From Kyrpidia tusciae DSM 2912 (GTDB lineage: Bacteria > Bacillota > Bacilli > Kyrpidiales > Kyrpidiaceae), in contig NC_014098.1 of the NCBI RefSeq assembly GCF_000092905.1, positions 1,364,001 through 1,428,000 of the forward strand: DNA of 64,000 bases. The letters run 5' to 3'. The position numbers were made by a program, and so were the translations under genes. The stretch's first letter is position 1. Each line of letters opens with the position of its first letter. Positions 55,934 through 64,000 of this stretch are shown piece after piece. The notes under the pieces were generated by a model. That model ran no database searches. It was not told where the DNA came from and worked only from the letters and a program-made list of their open reading frames with translations.

Positions 55934-57250
55934 ATGCATGTGCCCGATCTCATCCGCAGAAAGCGGGATGGCGAGGAGCTGGCTGACGAAGAGATCGAGG
56001 AATTGGTCCAGGGGTATGTTCGGGGCGTTGTTCCGGATTACCAGATGGCCGCCTTCTTGATGGCGGTGTACTTTCAGGGCATGAATGAGAGGGAAACGGC
56101 GGCGCTGACCCGGGCGATGGTCCGGAGCGGCGGGGTTGTGGACCTGTCTTCGGTCCCTGGGGTGAAACTGGACAAGCACAGCACGGGTGGCGTCGCCGAC
56201 ACCACGACGCTCGTCCTGTTGCCCCTGGTGGCTTCGGCAGGCGTTGCCGTGGCGAAGATGTCCGGCCGGGGACTCGGGTACACCGGGGGTACGATCGATA
56301 AACTGGAGTCGGTCCCGGGTTTTCGCACCCACCTGTCCGCAGTTGAATTCGTCGCCCAGGTACGGCGAATCGGCCTTGCGCTCACCGCTCAGTCCCGGGA
56401 ACTGACGCCGGCGGATCAACAGTTGTACGCTCTCAGGGACGTGACGGCGACGGTGGAATCGCCGGCCCTGATCGCCAGTTCGGTGATGAGCAAAAAGATT
56501 GCCGGAGGGGCGGACAAGATTGTCTTGGATGTGAAGGTGGGGCGGGGGGCCCTTTTGCCCGACGAGCGAGGCGCCCGGGACCTGGCGGAACGGATGGTGC
56601 GTCTGGGAGAGCGGATGGGTCGGGAAGTGACGGCCTTTCTCACCGACATGGATCAACCTTTGGGATTGGCGATCGGCAATGCCCTGGAGGTGATCGAGGC
56701 GGTGGAGGTGCTGCAAGGGAAAGCGTGGGGCGAGTTGCGCGAACTGTCTGTAGCAATCGGGGCGGAGATGGTGCGGATGGCGGGAGTCGAAGTGGACGCG
56801 GCTGAGGCCTTGCGACTTCTGGAGGCGAAATTGGACCGGGGGGAAGCCCTGGACATGTTTCGCCGCTGGATCGAAGCCCAGGGCGGAGACGGTCGGGTGG
56901 CGGAAGATCCCCGCCGCTTCCTTCCCAAGGCTGCCCATGTGCGGGTGGTGACGGCCGCGGCGGGTGGCTACATCCAGGATATCGATCCCAAACGGTTGGG
57001 GCGCTTGGTGCAAAGTCTTGGTGCGGGACGCCGGCGAAAGGAAGATGTGGTGGATCTCTCCGTCGGTGTGGTGCTGGGCGGAAAAGTGGGGGACCGGATT
57101 CCGGACGGGGAGCCTCTTGCCGTCATTCATGCCCGGTCTTTACAGGATCTGGATCTCGCAGAACGGGAAGTTCGTTCGGCGATCATCCTGTCTCGGGATC
57201 CTGTGCCCCGGCGGCCGGTGATTCTCGATCGCATCTCCCACGGATCGTGA
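55934..57250 (+). CDS. pdp: Pyrimidine-nucleoside phosphorylase
   Basis: 438 residues. Phosphate-binding KHSTGGVADTTTLVLLP (about 80), MSGRGLGYTGGTIDKLE, and KKIAGGADKIVLDVKVGRGA are diagnostic of the thymidine/pyrimidine phosphorylase family. Splits uridine and thymidine to base and sugar-1-phosphate. ATG 55934 lies eight bases behind GGAGG; GTG 55928 is an alternative. Lies 55 bases downstream of cdd, likely one operon. Confidence 0.94.
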   Translation: MHVPDLIRRKRDGEELADEEIEELVQGYVRGVVPDYQMAAFLMAVYFQGMNERETAALTRAMVRSGGVVDLSSVPGVKLDKHSTGGVADTTTLVLLPLVASAGVAVAKMSGRGLGYTGGTIDKLESVPGFRTHLSAVEFVAQVRRIGLALTAQSRELTPADQQLYALRDVTATVESPALIASSVMSKKIAGGADKIVLDVKVGRGALLPDERGARDLAERMVRLGERMGREVTAFLTDMDQPLGLAIGNALEVIEAVEVLQGKAWGELRELSVAIGAEMVRMAGVEVDAAEALRLLEAKLDRGEALDMFRRWIEAQGGDGRVAEDPRRFLPKAAHVRVVTAAAGGYIQDIDPKRLGRLVQSLGAGRRRKEDVVDLSVGVVLGGKVGDRIPDGEPLAVIHARSLQDLDLAEREVRSAIILSRDPVPRRPVILDRISHGS

Positions 57251-57349
57251 TGGCTGAAGCTCGCCGAAGCCCCTCTGGCCGGTTGCCTGCACACTTTTGT
57301 ATACTGTCCGTAGGATGCCAAAATCCTCATTCCACGAGAGGTGACAACC

Positions 57350-58375
57350 GTGATCGAATTTTTGTCGGAAGATAGCGTGACGGTGTTTCAAGATCCGACG
57401 AAGAACTGGGAGATCACTCGGCGGACCACCCAGATCCGGAAAGACCCACTGACGGGGATTCGTACCCGGATTCTCGACTATCCGGTACATATGCCGCCGC
57501 CTCCAGATATGACGGAGCTGGCGGAACAGACAGCCCAAACCTGCCCCTTTTGTCGACCCCGAGTGATGGAAGTGACACCGAAGTATCTGCCCGAGGTGTC
57601 CCCGGAGGGGCGCTTCACCCGGGGGGAGTCGGTGTTGTTCCCCAATATTTTCCCGTATGACGAAAACAGCGCCGTTGCCGTATTTTCCAATCAACACTAT
57701 GTCCGGATGTGGGAGTTGACCGCCGATTATCTCATGGACGGTTTTCTGACCGCGGGTGACTATGCCCGGGCTCTCAGCCGCGCCTACCCGGGAACCAAGC
57801 GATATTTCTCCCTGAACTGGAACTACATGCCTGTGGCCGGGGCCAGCATCATTCACCCGCATTATCAGATCGTTGCGGGACATGAGCCCACTAATTATCA
57901 CGACACGCTCCTCCAGGCCAGCGCACAGTTTTACAAAACCCATCAAGTATCGTATTGGCCGAGCCTCGTGGCGGTGGAAAAAGAAAAGGGCGAACGCTAC
58001 TTGGGTCGGAGGGGAAAGGTGGACTGGCTCATCGCCTATGCGCCCCGGGGGCTGATCGAAGTGGTGGGGGTTGCGGAAGACGCTGCTCAGGTCGAGGAAC
58101 TCGCGCCAGAGCGGTGGCGGGATTTGGCAGAAGGCCTGCAAACGGTGTTCGGATATTTTGCAGAAAAAGGATTCCCGGGCTTTAACTTGACGCTGTTTTC
58201 CGGCATGGAAGAAGACCGGGAGCATTACCGACTGCAGGTCCGGGTGGTGCCGAGAACCCTGTTGTCGGCTCTGGGGACCAATGAGGTGAACTATTTCAAG
58301 ATGCTTCACGAGGAGTGTCTGACCATGATTCGCCCGGAAGAGGCGGCGGTAGAACTGAAGAAAGCTTTCGAATAG
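57350..58375 (+). CDS. Galactose-1-phosphate uridylyltransferase-like HIT-superfamily protein
   Basis: About 341 residues. CPFC (zinc-type Cys pair near residue 65), SLNWNYMPVAGASIIHPHYQ with the HxHxQ nucleotidyl-transfer motif, and the C-terminal RLQVRVVPRT pattern fit GalT-like/ADP-glucose phosphorylase-like proteins. GTG 57350 follows GAGAGGTG. The nearest relatives may act on sugar phosphates other than galactose; here it follows nucleoside salvage genes and precedes an exporter, so context gives no sugar pathway. Function assignment stays at family level. Confidence 0.75.
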   Translation: MIEFLSEDSVTVFQDPTKNWEITRRTTQIRKDPLTGIRTRILDYPVHMPPPPDMTELAEQTAQTCPFCRPRVMEVTPKYLPEVSPEGRFTRGESVLFPNIFPYDENSAVAVFSNQHYVRMWELTADYLMDGFLTAGDYARALSRAYPGTKRYFSLNWNYMPVAGASIIHPHYQIVAGHEPTNYHDTLLQASAQFYKTHQVSYWPSLVAVEKEKGERYLGRRGKVDWLIAYAPRGLIEVVGVAEDAAQVEELAPERWRDLAEGLQTVFGYFAEKGFPGFNLTLFSGMEEDREHYRLQVRVVPRTLLSALGTNEVNYFKMLHEECLTMIRPEEAAVELKKAFE

Positions 58376-58426
58376 CATAATGGGTGGCGCCCGGGTCGGC
58401 CAATGAATCCGGCCGGCCCCAGGTGC

Positions 58427-59245
58427 TCACGATCCGGTGCTCGTGTAGGCTTTGAGCCCCCGTCGCCACACGATGCCGGCGGTCGCAAGAAGGACCAGCG
58501 CCACGAGGGGCGATAGGAAGGGGAGGATCCCATAGCCCTGGGCCTTCCCCAGAAAGTATAAAGATGGGTAATAGTTCATGAAGGCAAACGGGAGAAAAAG
58601 GGTCACCATGGCCTGAAGGGGGCGGCCGAAGATATGAATCGGGTACTGTTGAACCACCCCGAAGCTGAACTGGGTGGCGGTGTTGACCAAAGGGGTTGAA
58701 CGCCCGGTCCAAAACGCCGTAGAGGCCAAGAGCAGGATGAGCCCGAGCTCCACGGCGGCGGCACTGACGGCGACCACCAGGAACCACAGCCACGTTCCCC
58801 CACTCCAGTGCATCCCCAAGTGATGGTAGGCCAGGGCGATTCCCGTGGAAGACACCAAAACGTCCCCCAGACCGAGATAATGAACCTCCCGGCTGAGGAA
58901 TTGAAGCAACGGGGACACCGGGCGGAGGAGAAACTGGTCGAAAGTGCCTTCGATGATGTAGGTTTCCAACTGACCCACATGGCCGAACAGAATAACCCGA
59001 AGTCCGTGGCCAATGAGCCAAAGGTTGTACAAAAACAGGATATCGTAAAATCCCCAGCCTCCGAGGTGGTCGAACCGTTTTAATAAGACCCAGGTGGTCC
59101 CCAGGGTCGCTCCGTTGAGGACGAACACGCCGACGATCCCTACCAAAAGGTCGGCCCGGTATGCCACCCGGGAAAGGAGAGCCGCTCGGAGCATCGCTCT
59201 CCAAGCCCGCCCCAGTCCCGCGGCCTCTCGAAACACCTGTGCCAT
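58427..59245 (-). CDS. ABC-2 type exporter permease, second subunit
   Basis: 272 residues with six membrane segments; of the ABC-2/DUF990 family. Conserved GTFDQFLLRPVSPL loop (about 110) matches the amphipathic coupling-helix region of these permeases. Third gene of the - strand operon, 13 bases downstream of a similar permease; the two probably form a heterodimer driven by the ATPase. Substrate unknown. Confidence 0.85.
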   Translation of the reverse strand: MAQVFREAAGLGRAWRAMLRAALLSRVAYRADLLVGIVGVFVLNGATLGTTWVLLKRFDHLGGWGFYDILFLYNLWLIGHGLRVILFGHVGQLETYIIEGTFDQFLLRPVSPLLQFLSREVHYLGLGDVLVSSTGIALAYHHLGMHWSGGTWLWFLVVAVSAAAVELGLILLLASTAFWTGRSTPLVNTATQFSFGVVQQYPIHIFGRPLQAMVTLFLPFAFMNYYPSLYFLGKAQGYGILPFLSPLVALVLLATAGIVWRRGLKAYTSTGS

Positions 59246-59258
59246 GGATTCACCTCCT

Positions 59259-60083
59259 TCATCCTCCTTGGATCACGACATGGCGTTGCAAAGACCGCCA
59301 TGCCCAGAGGGCCGCGCCTCCCAGCACCAGGGACCAAATTCCTTGGACGAGGATGGCCGTGGTCGCCGCCCAACCGTGCAACTGTCCCACGTAGATCGAT
59401 TGGGGCGTTGCAAACATCGCTTGGAACGGGAGGGCGTATAAAAAGGGCTTGAGGGCTTCGGGATACATATAGATCGGAATCCACTGTCCGGAGAAAAATC
59501 TCACCATGGCCCAGTACGCGAATTGGAACCCGACCAGATCCAGGGTATAAAACGAGATCAGACCGAACAAAAAGTGCGCAAAGAACTGAACCACCGTGCT
59601 GAGCACCAGGCTGGTCAGGAACAAGGCCGCCTGGCCTGGCGTCTGCGGCACAGGAATGCGAAAAACAATGAGGGCGAAAAGGTACGGGATGGCAGCGTAG
59701 AGGGCCGCGCGGATCGCCAAATCTCCGAAGGACTCCAAGGCCACCAAACGGACAAAAGAGATCGGTTTCATCAACTCCACGGCGATCATTCCGGTGCGCA
59801 CCCGTTCGGCGATGCGAATGTGGGGCCCTTCGTCGAGGCTCAGAATTGCCCCCAGCAAAATACCCACCACGGCGTACCCGAAAACCTGTTCGAACGACAG
59901 CGCACCGAAGGCGGAGGGCTTTTCTTTGTACAACAAGCTCCACACGGCGTACATCACATAGATCTGGAGCAGCCGGCTGAACACATCCACCCAAAAAGCG
60001 GTGCGGTACGCGGTCCATTTTAAGAACGCCTGGCGGATAAACACGCCTGACAGCGCGAGACTCTCTCTAGACATCCCCGTCAC
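59259..60083 (-). CDS. ABC-2 type exporter permease, first subunit
   Basis: 274 residues, six membrane segments, DUF990-like. The cytoplasmic loop RTGMIAVELMKPISF parallels the GTFDQFLLRPVSP loop of the next gene. The start overlaps the ATPase stop (ATG 60083; ATG 60074 is an alternative with less support). Paralogue of the downstream permease, so the exporter likely uses two non-identical membrane subunits. Confidence 0.85.
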   Translation of the reverse strand: MTGMSRESLALSGVFIRQAFLKWTAYRTAFWVDVFSRLLQIYVMYAVWSLLYKEKPSAFGALSFEQVFGYAVVGILLGAILSLDEGPHIRIAERVRTGMIAVELMKPISFVRLVALESFGDLAIRAALYAAIPYLFALIVFRIPVPQTPGQAALFLTSLVLSTVVQFFAHFLFGLISFYTLDLVGFQFAYWAMVRFFSGQWIPIYMYPEALKPFLYALPFQAMFATPQSIYVGQLHGWAATTAILVQGIWSLVLGGAALWAWRSLQRHVVIQGG

Positions 60084-61228
60084 CCCGTCTCACGCCGGGT
60101 CCCACGATTGATCTCGGGATCCGCCCCGGCCCCGGCGCTCCCTCGGGAGCTCTGGGAGTCCACGGACGCCCCGGCGACGGCCCCGGACAATTCTCCCTTT
60201 CGCGTCTGTTCTCCTTGAAGGTAAATCGACCGGACAATGTCTTCGATGGGGACGTCTTCCACCAAGAGGTCTCGAACGGGCATCCGTTCGGCCACGGCGG
60301 CGATGAGATCTCCCACCGAGGTTTGGCGCGGATTGAAACGGAAGAGCACCCGGTGGGCATCCCATTCGATTCTCACAACTCCAAAGGCCCCCCGCCATTC
60401 GTCGTCAAACAGATCGAGCCATCCGGCTCCAAAGGTCGATCCAGTTACTTCCTCCGGATACACCGCCAAAGTGCGGTAACCCCCGAACTGCTCGCGCAGG
60501 GCTTCGGTCTCCCCGTCGTATAGCAGCGATCCCCGGTCGATGATGAGCACGCGGGAACAGAGCTTTTCAATGTCCCCCATGTCGTGGGTGGTCAGGATGA
60601 CCGTCACCTTCCGTTCCCGGTTGATGGTGCGAATGAAGGTGCGGAGCCTTTCTTTGGCGAGCACGTCCACCCCGATGGTGGGCTCATCCAGGAACAAAAT
60701 CTGCGGGTCGTGAAGCAAGGCGGCGGCGAGGTCCGCCCGCATCCGCTGGCCGAGGCTGAGCTGGCGCACCGGAACCTGTTCAAACTCGTCTAAAGCCAAT
60801 AGTTCCCGAAACAACTCCATGTTTCGGTTCCACACTTCATCGGGCACCCCGTAGATCGCCCGGAGCGTTTTGAGGCTCTCAATGGTGGGAATATCCCACC
60901 AAAGCTGGGTTTTCTGCCCAAACAACACGCCGATTTGCCGTGCGTGTTTGCGGCGGTCCCGGGCGGGATGCAATCCCCCCACCGCGATTTCCCCGGAAGT
61001 GGGCATGAGAATGCCCGTGAGCATTTTGATCGTCGTGGACTTCCCGGCGCCGTTGGGGCCGAGAAAACCCACCAACTCGCCTTTTTCGATGGCAAAGCTC
61101 AGATCGTTCACCGCCCGGTGGATGGTGAACGCCGGCCGCACCAGCCGGCGCAACGTCTTGAACCGCCCTTGGGTCGGTGCCGGCCGGCGGAATTCCTTGA
61201 CCAAGTGGCGGACTTCAATGAGCGCCAC
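60080..61228 (-). CDS. ABC-2 type exporter ATPase
   Basis: About 382 residues. Walker A GPNGAGKST, Q-loop GVLFGQKTQLWWD, signature LSLGQRMRADLAAAL and Walker B LFLDEPTIGVDV, followed by a C-terminal extension as in drug and polysaccharide exporters of this class. The W in QKTQLWWD is typical for the DUF990-permease group. GTG 61228 behind GAGAGGAGG is chosen; the longer frame lacks a ribosome site. The last 40 residues are Gly/Ser-rich. Confidence 0.9.
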   Translation of the reverse strand: MALIEVRHLVKEFRRPAPTQGRFKTLRRLVRPAFTIHRAVNDLSFAIEKGELVGFLGPNGAGKSTTIKMLTGILMPTSGEIAVGGLHPARDRRKHARQIGVLFGQKTQLWWDIPTIESLKTLRAIYGVPDEVWNRNMELFRELLALDEFEQVPVRQLSLGQRMRADLAAALLHDPQILFLDEPTIGVDVLAKERLRTFIRTINRERKVTVILTTHDMGDIEKLCSRVLIIDRGSLLYDGETEALREQFGGYRTLAVYPEEVTGSTFGAGWLDLFDDEWRGAFGVVRIEWDAHRVLFRFNPRQTSVGDLIAAVAERMPVRDLLVEDVPIEDIVRSIYLQGEQTRKGELSGAVAGASVDSQSSRGSAGAGADPEINRGTRRETG

Positions 61229-61247
61229 GCTCTCGCCTCCTCTCTCA

Positions 61248-63053
61248 TCACCTCGGGACGCGATCCGCCCGCAGCCGTTCGGCCAAGGCGGGATCCGGGG
61301 GTACAAACACCGTTTTCTGGTGGTCGTACAGCACGAACCCCGGTCGGGCGCCGGTGGGCTTCCACACGTGTTTGACCAGGGTATAATCCACTGCCACCGT
61401 CCCCGCGTGCCGGGCCTTGCTGTAATACGCCGCCAAACGAGCGGCTTCCTCCAGGGTTTTCGGGGGAACCTCCCGGCTGCGAATCACCACATGGGAGCCG
61501 GGGATATTTTGGGCATGAAGCCATGTGTCCTGTTTGTGAGCGGTTTTTGTCGTCAATTCGTCATTCTGTCGGTTGTTTTTACCGACGAAAATATCGATGC
61601 CCTCGGAGGAGATAAAATGCATGGGACTTCCGGCCTGATCCCGTCTCTCCCGCGGCTTCGTCCCCCCGCGGCGCCGGGCCCGGAGAAATCCCTGTCCACG
61701 AAGTTCTTCCTGAATCTCTTCCAACTCTTGCTCATCTGCCTGCTCCAAGGCGACCAGAACCGATTCCAGGTACTCCGCGTCCCGACGGGCCTGTTCTAGA
61801 TGGTCGGTCACCACCTCTCGGGTGCGCTTGAGCTTTTGGTAGCGCCGAAAGAACTGTTGAGCATTATCCGCCGGAGAAAGCCCGGGATCCAAGGGTACAG
61901 TGACGGTGGCGCCCGTTTCACTGTACGGGTCGGGCAGGGTCACTTCCCGGGCCCCCCGGGGCACCACGTGCATATACGCGGTCACCAACTCTCCGTACCG
62001 CCGCCATTGATCGGCCTCTGCCGCCTCTTGCAACTGTTCATTCCAGCGGGCCATGCGATGTTCCAGGGCACTCAACGCCCCTCGAACGACCGCGGTCAAG
62101 GACTGGGCCAACCCCGAAGCCGCCCTATCCATGCGGTCCGCGTAGAAAGTCGCCACCGCGGCGTTCACCGTTTTAAAAGGGACCACCCGCCCCCGCGATT
62201 CCCAATGATGCAGGTACATCCCGGAGACCACCTTGGGGGTTCCGTTTCCGTCGTAAGCGATGCAAGGCGCAAATCGCCCCGCCGACACTTCCGCCGCGCT
62301 CTGGGAAATCGCCGCCCAGAGAGCTTGCGAGAAGGCTTCTCCATTGTCCTCGGATGTCCGCTTTAGGGCCCGGTGCATCCACTCCTCGGCCGCCGCCGGC
62401 CCGATGCCTTGATACCGGCCCATCAAGTCTTTGGCCGTCAGATTCGCCCCCTGGGAACCCAGCCAGCGATAAAATCCCTCTCGGGTCTCCTCCCGAGGGT
62501 CGATTTTATGTTGTTCCGGAGGCGGAATGTAGGGGCGGCCGGGCAGTACCACCCGATGTCGGCTTATCCCCGGGCTCACGCGAACAATCGCGTCCACCAC
62601 CCGGCCCCGGGCCAGCCCTTCCTCTCCCCGGATTTCGTCATCTTCGTGAGCCACCAGGACGATATTGCTGTGGCGGCCCATGATCTCCACCACCACATCG
62701 TACCACTCGGGGTCGCCCAGGTCACTGCGACTCTCGACCCCGATCCGCACGATCCGCTCCATGCCCACCTGCCGGATGTACCGGACGCGCCCGCCTTCAA
62801 GGCGGCGCCGGGCAAGGGCCAGGAAAGGGGAGGGATCACCAGAGGACGGCGGGCGTTCGCCTTCCACTGTGTGGAGACGGGCCGCCCCGGCATCAGCGCT
62901 GATCCGGAGCCGGACCGACCGCCCGGGCAGGCGTATGCGAATCTCTAAATCCCGATCCTCCGGTTGATAGAGGCGCTCGATGCGACCGTCTTCAAGAATC
63001 TGGATCTCGGTCACGATGCCCGCCAGGGTCAGACCGTCCACAGCCACCGCCAT
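61248..63053 (-). CDS. rqcH: RqcH (NFACT family) ribosome quality control factor
   Basis: 601 residues. NFACT-N domain (GLTLAGIVTEIQ ... FLALARRRLEGGRVRYIRQ), helix-hairpin and long coiled coil (about 300-430), then the C-terminal NFACT-R domain with KQDTWLHAQNIPGSHVVIRS. In Bacillus RqcH binds stalled 50S subunits and adds C-terminal alanine tails. Older names are FbpA or fibronectin-binding protein. ATG 63053 after GGAGATGG. Nineteen bases upstream of the ABC ATPase start, so it may lead that operon. Confidence 0.93.
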   Translation of the reverse strand: MAVAVDGLTLAGIVTEIQILEDGRIERLYQPEDRDLEIRIRLPGRSVRLRISADAGAARLHTVEGERPPSSGDPSPFLALARRRLEGGRVRYIRQVGMERIVRIGVESRSDLGDPEWYDVVVEIMGRHSNIVLVAHEDDEIRGEEGLARGRVVDAIVRVSPGISRHRVVLPGRPYIPPPEQHKIDPREETREGFYRWLGSQGANLTAKDLMGRYQGIGPAAAEEWMHRALKRTSEDNGEAFSQALWAAISQSAAEVSAGRFAPCIAYDGNGTPKVVSGMYLHHWESRGRVVPFKTVNAAVATFYADRMDRAASGLAQSLTAVVRGALSALEHRMARWNEQLQEAAEADQWRRYGELVTAYMHVVPRGAREVTLPDPYSETGATVTVPLDPGLSPADNAQQFFRRYQKLKRTREVVTDHLEQARRDAEYLESVLVALEQADEQELEEIQEELRGQGFLRARRRGGTKPRERRDQAGSPMHFISSEGIDIFVGKNNRQNDELTTKTAHKQDTWLHAQNIPGSHVVIRSREVPPKTLEEAARLAAYYSKARHAGTVAVDYTLVKHVWKPTGARPGFVLYDHQKTVFVPPDPALAERLRADRVPR

Positions 63054-63188
63054 CTCCTCCTATCGATAACAGCACCAGTATAGGAATCTCTTCGGGCTGC
63101 CGTCAAACCCCCTACCGTCATGGACGGACCTGACAAGGCATAGACATCGTCTAGTGACAGACCTGGAGGACGGAAAAGGGGTGGCGAT

Positions 63189-64000
63189 GTGGAAAAGGTC
63201 TATTGGCACACCGTGGACGGAGAAACGGCGCTGTCCCTGCTGGGGTCGTCGTTGGAGGGCCTGGATGAGGAGGAGGCTGGACGCCGCCTCGGAGAGTACG
63301 GGCCGAATCGAATTGAGGAAGGGAAAAAACTGTCGCCTCTGGGGATTCTCCTCAATCAATTTCGGGATTTCATGGTTTTGGTGCTTTTGGCGGCCACGCT
63401 GATTTCCGGGTTGCTCGGAGAATACACCGATGCGGTGGCCATCATCGCCATTATTATCGTCAATGGGATCCTGGGGTTTGTTCAGGAATTTCGGGCGGAA
63501 AAATCCCTCGCATCCCTGCGGGAGCTCACGGCTCCCACGGCCCATGTGCTGAGGGGCGGGAAAAAGTGGATCATCCCTGCCGCCGACCTGGTGCCCGGGG
63601 ATATCGTGTTTCTCGAAGCGGGGGACCGGGTGCCCGCCGATCTGCGGCTCTTGCAGGGCCAGGGCCTCGAGATCGAAGAGTCCTCCCTGACCGGGGAATC
63701 GGTTCCAGTCCGAAAGACTTTCGGGCCCCTGGAGGAAGAACACCTGTCACTGGGCGATCGCAAGAACATGGCCTACATGGGCACCCTCGTTACCCGGGGC
63801 AAGGCCATGGCCGTCGTCATCGCCACCGGCATGCAGACAGAAATGGGGCTCATTGCCGATCTGATCCAGCAGTCTGAAGACACCCAAACGCCTTTGCAGC
63901 GCCGTCTCGACCAGCTCGGAAAAATTCTCGTGTGGGTCGCGCTCGGTGTCACGGCGTTGGTGGTGGTCATCGGCATCTCCCGGGGACATGACGTATACAA
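63189..64000 (+). CDS. P-type cation (Ca2+) ATPase, N-terminal part
   Basis: 271 residues up to the window edge; the rest lies outside. Starts at GTG 63189 behind AAAAGGGG and shows the cation-ATPase N-terminal domain (WHTVDGETALSLLGSS, GRRLGEYGPNRIEEG), the first two membrane helices (VLVLLAATLISGLLG, VAIIAIIIVNGILG), the PADLVPGDIVFLEAGDRVPAD loop and the actuator motif SLTGES. This is a SERCA-like type IIA pump. The phosphorylation site DKTGT lies beyond the window. ATG 63187 is in another frame and is not used. Confidence 0.9.
   Translation, partial: MEKVYWHTVDGETALSLLGSSLEGLDEEEAGRRLGEYGPNRIEEGKKLSPLGILLNQFRDFMVLVLLAATLISGLLGEYTDAVAIIAIIIVNGILGFVQEFRAEKSLASLRELTAPTAHVLRGGKKWIIPAADLVPGDIVFLEAGDRVPADLRLLQGQGLEIEESSLTGESVPVRKTFGPLEEEHLSLGDRKNMAYMGTLVTRGKAMAVVIATGMQTEMGLIADLIQQSEDTQTPLQRRLDQLGKILVWVALGVTALVVVIGISRGHDVY

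Noticed and set aside
57241..57350. TATACT at 57300-57305 as promoter of the GalT-like gene
   Set aside because: The only TTG-type hexamer is 11 bases away and no extended -10 is present; too weak to list as a feature.

Overview
The window reads as a piece of a GC-rich, spore-forming Firmicute, probably a thermophilic Alicyclobacillaceae member close to Kyrpidia. This is inferred from a GerAB-type germination permease, a Lia/Psp envelope-stress operon, Bacillus-type SD sequences, a Bacillus-like rRNA layout and many mobile elements. The genus is a guess from gene content, not a database match.

Layout. 0.2-4.4 kb: a toxin-like gene, a truncated antitoxin, a frameshifted MIP-channel pseudogene, an SDR dehydrogenase and a DDE transposase with an amber codon near its natural start. 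4.6-9.5 kb: a complete 16S-23S-5S operon with promoter, an 18-bp processing stalk, no spacer tRNA and a terminator. 9.6-11.2 kb: an orphan GerAB-like permease and a TetR fossil. 11.4-19.2 kb: a compact type III-B CRISPR effector operon (cmr1 to cmr6 plus a CARF-HEPN Csx2-like RNase) with no array, cas1/cas2 or cas6, followed directly by a truncated proline iminopeptidase and a lone tnpB. 20.7-26 kb: an amidase, permease and glutamine-synthetase-like cluster behind a textbook sigma-54 promoter, divergent from a sigma-54 activator. 26.1-31.4 kb: a complete branched-chain amino acid type ABC transporter, followed by a group II intron remnant. 31.6-35.7 kb: odhB and odhA.

35.9-39.5 kb is an IS110-family element split by a second IS110-family element. 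A complete copy of the first lies at 51.2-53.3 kb. Both copies end directly against the Shine-Dalgarno sequence of the next gene (a beta-carbonic anhydrase and a NifX-like protein). 40.2-44.8 kb: an OpuAC fossil and a composite Lia/Psp operon (liaI-like, two pspA, pspC, liaF, liaS, liaR). 45.1-48.8 kb: a radical-SAM gene split by an IS607-type element (serine recombinase TnpA plus TnpB). 48.8-51.3 kb: ROK kinase, OsmC fossil, methyltransferase and a DUF134 regulator with a strong palindromic operator over its promoter. 53.3-64 kb: NifX-like protein, EamA transporter, coiled-coil repeat protein, cytidine deaminase, pyrimidine phosphorylase, GalT-like protein, a three-gene ABC-2 exporter, RqcH and the start of a Ca2+-type P-ATPase.

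The most interesting points are the stand-alone Cmr/Csx2 module with an HD-less Cas10, the 2.08-kb IS110-family element with a 638-nt non-coding arm that abuts Shine-Dalgarno sites, the sigma-54 controlled nitrogen cluster, the composite Lia/Psp operon, and an OdhB with no visible E3-binding domain. The window is also rich in gene fossils and split genes, pointing to heavy transposition and deletion.
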